Shown one piece after another: positions 60,361 to 64,000 of a stretch of DNA of 64,000 nucleotides (position 1 is its first letter; the number at the start of each line of letters is the position of its first letter). Made by a program: the position numbers and the translations under genes. The DNA is from Malus domestica. Taxonomy: Eukaryota; Streptophyta; Magnoliopsida; Rosales; Rosaceae. The stretch covers positions 3,546,501 through 3,610,500 of the forward strand of contig NC_091675.1 of the NCBI RefSeq assembly GCF_042453785.1, given 5' to 3'. Below the pieces are notes generated by a model. It saw only the letters and a list, made by a program, of their open reading frames with translations, did not search any database and was not told the DNA's origin.

Positions 60361-61461
60361 TCGTACTAAGTTTGCTAGTTGCAGCTATTGACTGATGAAT
60401 TATGAATGCGATCACCAGCATCGTAAAATGTAAAATATGTAGTAACACTCATTTGAATCCAAAGAATGCTAAAAGTTTGTATATTTGTAATCGCATTAGT
60501 TGATAAGTTGGTGTCAAAAGTCTAGTGTGGCGTTCACATTTTTGTTACGTTACGATAAACGTGAATTAGGTCAGTTGGCTAAAACAGTATATTACTTTTG
60601 CATTTGAGTTTGATTTGGAGAGCTTTTTGGTTTTGGTCAAGGAATTGTGCGCAAAAGGGATGGCGGTTGAAGTTGATAGGATATTCGATGACGTGTAGGA
60701 GATGAACATTTACGTTCGTTTGGGGAAAGAAATTTGGGTACTTTACAATGGTACAAACCAGTAAAGCAGGTTGAAGGTTCTAATTGACAACTAGCTTTTG
60801 ATGAATATGATGGAGTCATGAAGCCCTTGAGGATCAAGAACATCGATTTTTCATGCTTTTTTATCGTCCGCCATAAATTAAAATTGTTTTTTTTTTTATC
60901 ATTGCTAGAAGAGATTTTTTTTTTTTGTTTTTTTGAACCTTGTAATTTTATTTCAGCACTCAAATATTTATTCATTTGAAAAATTAAAAAATATTTTGTT
61001 ATATATTAGAGGTTGTTAAGGAATCTTTGTGGGTGGAAAAATAATTTTTTTTTTCATTTTTTTGTGGCGATTGAGATTATAGCGTGAGTAGAGAAATAAT
61101 ATATCGGGGTGGGTTTAGTACATTCATCTTTTAAGTTACTTATTATGGTAGGATAGAAATATATTCTTACACCTATTTATACCTCACACACCACCTTATT
61201 AATCTTGGTCGTTGATTTTTTTTCAAATTCATTCGATAACATAAAATTACGATGTGTGTGAAAAGTAAAATAGAAAGTACGCAAGTCAAACCTCATTTGA
61301 AAGTGTTTTTAAAATGATCGAAAGTGCTTTTAATGAAATTGATTTTCAATTTCAAAAGAGTTTGCTTTTTGGAAAAAAAACACTTCGAATGTTTTTCTAG
61401 GATCTACTTGAATTTTTACTAAGAATTGATTTGAAAAATAATTTTACCAAAAACACTTGCA
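60361..61461. other. Intergenic, AT-rich, MITE-like relics
   Basis: After the 3' UTR of the PDZ-like gene there is AT-rich DNA with long T runs. About 61160-61285 resembles the MITE at 44013, and 61285-61461 resembles the element in ACL5 intron 3. The copia LTR is inserted at 61462. A short tRNA-like AGGTCAGTTGGCTAAAAC occurs at about 60568. No gene. Confidence 0.5.
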
Positions 61462-64000
61462 TGTTATAATTATGTAAAGTTAGAGAGATAACTTTTACTA
61501 GTGACATGAGCGAAACAAGTGTAAAATATCACACTGAAACTATACCACAAGAGGATGACAAATAAAAGAGGGATGAATAGATACTGAAGTTATTAATATT
61601 TCCTTTCTTCTCAGTATATCTCTCTGTCATTTAACAGCAGTCGGAGCGCTCTATTTATAGAGCGGCTCCATACAAACAGGTTCTTAAAGCTTGAAATTTA
61701 CAACTTATAACTTTGAAAATACAATCCTTTTGTTTCCAAAGTCTACATCACATTTGTGGGCATTGAAAAATCTACCAAGACATTGTGAGTTGGCATTCAC
61801 GAACCCACCATCATTTTCAACACTCCCCCTTTGATGTCCATATATCAGCATTAGTTGCCTCGTTAAAACCTTGCTTGGAAAAACCCAGTGGGAAAAAACC
61901 ATAGCGAAGGAAAAAGAGTACAACTTTACCTGGATTGTTGATATAGTGTTAAGTATGCTTATGTTGCCTCGTTAAAACATTGATAGGAAAAACCCAGTGG
62001 GAAAAATCCTAATCGAAGGAAAAAGAGTACAACATGCATGTGTCATGAATGCTCCCCCTGATATATATCTTCCCCTTATTCCGCATTCTCCAAATTTAGT
62101 TGTTTGGTTAGTCAACATAATCCGATACTTTGCACTAACTTTTGAAACGTGCATTTCGGTAGAGACTTGATGAACAAGTCTGTCAGATTTTCATTGAAAC
62201 ATATTTGTCTGACTTCAATAACTTTAGCCTTCTGAAGCTCATGTGCGCTAAAAAAACTTTGGAGATATGTGTTTAGTCTTATTGTCCTTGATGAATCTTT
62301 CCTTCATTTGGGCAACACAGACTGCATTATCTTCATGAATGACAGTTGGATTGTCTGTCTTCGAAGTTAGACCACATGAATTCCAGATATGATGGATCAT
62401 TGATCTTAACCAAGAACATTCACGGTTTGCTTCATGTAAAGCAAGTATTTATGAATGATTTGAAGATGTAGCAACTAATGTTTGCTTTGTTGAGCGTCAT
62501 GAGATTGTTGTATCTCCATTCTTGAACACATATCCAGTTTGTGAGAGGGTTTTATGCGGATCAGAAAGAAAACCAGCATCTACGTATCCAACAAAGACCT
62601 AGTTAGTTGTGGAGTTCTTTGAGTATAAGAGATCCATGTCTGTTGTCCCACGAAGGTATCGCAATACACCTTTGACACCTTTCCAATGATGAATTGTTGG
62701 AATAGAGCTACACCTTGCTAACAAGTTGACTGAAAAAGCTATATCTGGTCTAGTATATTGTGCTAAATATAATAAAGTACCTACTGCGCTTAGATATGGT
62801 ACTTCTAGACCAAAGACCAGTTCATCGTCTTCTTTTGGACGAAATAAATCTTTCTGAATGTCTAAATAACGAACGATCATTGGCGTGCTAAGTGGATAAG
62901 CTTTGTCCATACCAAATCGCTTCAGGATTTTTTCCATGTAAGCTGATTGGTGGACCAAAATTCCACTAGCACAATGCTCGATCTGCAAGTCGAGAGAAAA
63001 AATTGTTTTTCCAAGGTCTTTCATTTCAAATTCACTTTTCAAATATTCAACAGTTTTATTGAGCTCTTCAGTGGTTCCAACTAGGTTCATATCATCGACA
63101 TATACTGCCACTATAGCAAATCCTGTGTTGGATTTCTTAATGAACACACAAGGGTAAATGACATTGTTGGTATACCATTCTTTGATCAAATACTCACTGA
63201 GACGATTATACCACATTAGTCCATATTGTTTCAGCCCATACAATGATCGCCTTAATTTGATTGAGAGCATACCTCGTGGTTTGTTAATTGTTTCAGGCAA
63301 CTTAAGTCATTATAGGACTTTCATATATATGTTAGTATCTAATTCTCCATATAGATACGCGGTGATGACATCCATAAGTTGCATGTCAAGTTTTTATGAA
63401 ACCACTAAACTTATTAAGTAATGAAATGTAATTGCGTCCATTACATGATAGTATGTCTCCTCATAATCAATTTCAGGTCTTTGCGAAAAACTTTGTGCAA
63501 TGAGTCGTGCTTTATATCTTGCAATCTCGTTTTTCTCATTGCGTTTCCTTGTAAATACCCATTTGTAACCCACGGGGTTTACACCAGACGGGGTTTGGAC
63601 TATTGGTCCAAAAACATTTCGCCTTTCCAAGGAATTTAATTTTGCCTAGATTGTATATTCCCACTTAGACCAATCTTGTCTCTGTTTGCATTCATCAACA
63701 GAGCGGAGCTTAAGATCATCACTTAATATGATTTGAGTGGCTACTGCGAATGTGAATATATCATCGATAATTATTTCATTTCGATCCCACAATTCATTAG
63801 TACAAGCATAATTTACAGAGATTTCTTTGCTTTCAAATAACCTCTGTTTCTTCAGCTACATGTGTCTCATCAATGACATTTTATTTTTCTAAAGGTATAA
63901 AATCATGAATTGTGGATTTGTCATTCATTTTTTCTTCTTGAATGATTTAATTTGGATTCAGTTGTGCCTTCGTCTTTCTCTTTCGAGGGGCTGAAATTTT
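61462..64000 (-). mobile_element. Ty1/copia LTR retrotransposon fossil, partial in window
   Basis: A likely LTR of 361 bp spans 61462-61822 with inverted ends TGTT...AACA. On the minus strand it is preceded by a purine-rich tract (AAAGGGGGAG), so it is the 3' LTR. Upstream in element sense, 62599-63300 and about 63394-63660 resemble copia reverse transcriptase, with the family signatures YGLKQ and YVDDM. A tandemly repeated 3' internal segment (CCTCGTTAAAAC) is at about 61857-62035. The element continues past the window edge. It is broken, with several interruptions, and looks old. The left flank is a MITE-like repeat into which it inserted. Confidence 0.85.

Overview
This is a dicot plant nuclear window. 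The genes carry many short GT-AG introns. They include nuclear genes for chloroplast proteins (an NDH subunit and PsbX), plant-only families (thermospermine synthase, BIG GRAIN 1-like, RWP-RK, MscS-like) and a nuclear tRNA-Asp. The repeats (a Cassandra solo LTR with 5S-like sequence, many small AT-rich MITEs, a Ty1/copia fossil) fit Rosaceae, perhaps the apple/pear tribe. That placement is inference. I saw no bacterial operon, CRISPR array or integrated DNA virus.

Layout. 858-4823 (+): DWNN/RING/zinc-knuckle E3 ligase of the RBBP6/PQT3 family. 5250-5868: unresolved candidate. 5898-7529 (-): NDH subunit U. 8024-8095 (+): tRNA-Asp. 8315-11149 (+): PEX10. 11668-12576: Mutator-like foldback element. 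13250-14937 (+): ribosomal protein uS3. 14938-21463: repeat-rich gap with a nested transposon and a 3-unit tandem repeat. 21464-24323 (+): thermospermine synthase. 24628-25144 (-): PsbX, with a problem at its start. 25699-28786 (-): MscS-like channel. 32807-35975 (-): Raf-like kinase. 40166-41524 (-): BIG GRAIN 1-like. 41525-49077: long gene-poor stretch. 49078-51829 and 52311-55016 (both -): tandemly duplicated omega-amidase genes. 56511-58151 (+): RWP-RK factor. 58624-60360 (+): uncharacterised protein with a PDZ-like end. 61462-64000 (-): broken copia element running off the window.

The genes look like unrelated housekeeping and developmental neighbours. NDH-U and PsbX are both thylakoid proteins, but they lie 18 kb apart. 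I joined exons by eye, using splice signals and reading-frame arithmetic. All multi-exon models given below close in frame.

The strongest second-look items are these. The omega-amidase locus is a tandem duplication in which each copy has separately lost its plastid transit-peptide frame; one copy also carries a 102-bp internal exon duplication and changes next to the catalytic Cys. A 909-bp foldback element has a perfect 9-bp target duplication. A recurrent 154-bp MITE family also makes 9-bp duplications. A Cassandra solo LTR is nested in another repeat inside an intron of the thermospermine synthase gene. The PsbX gene has no in-frame AUG.
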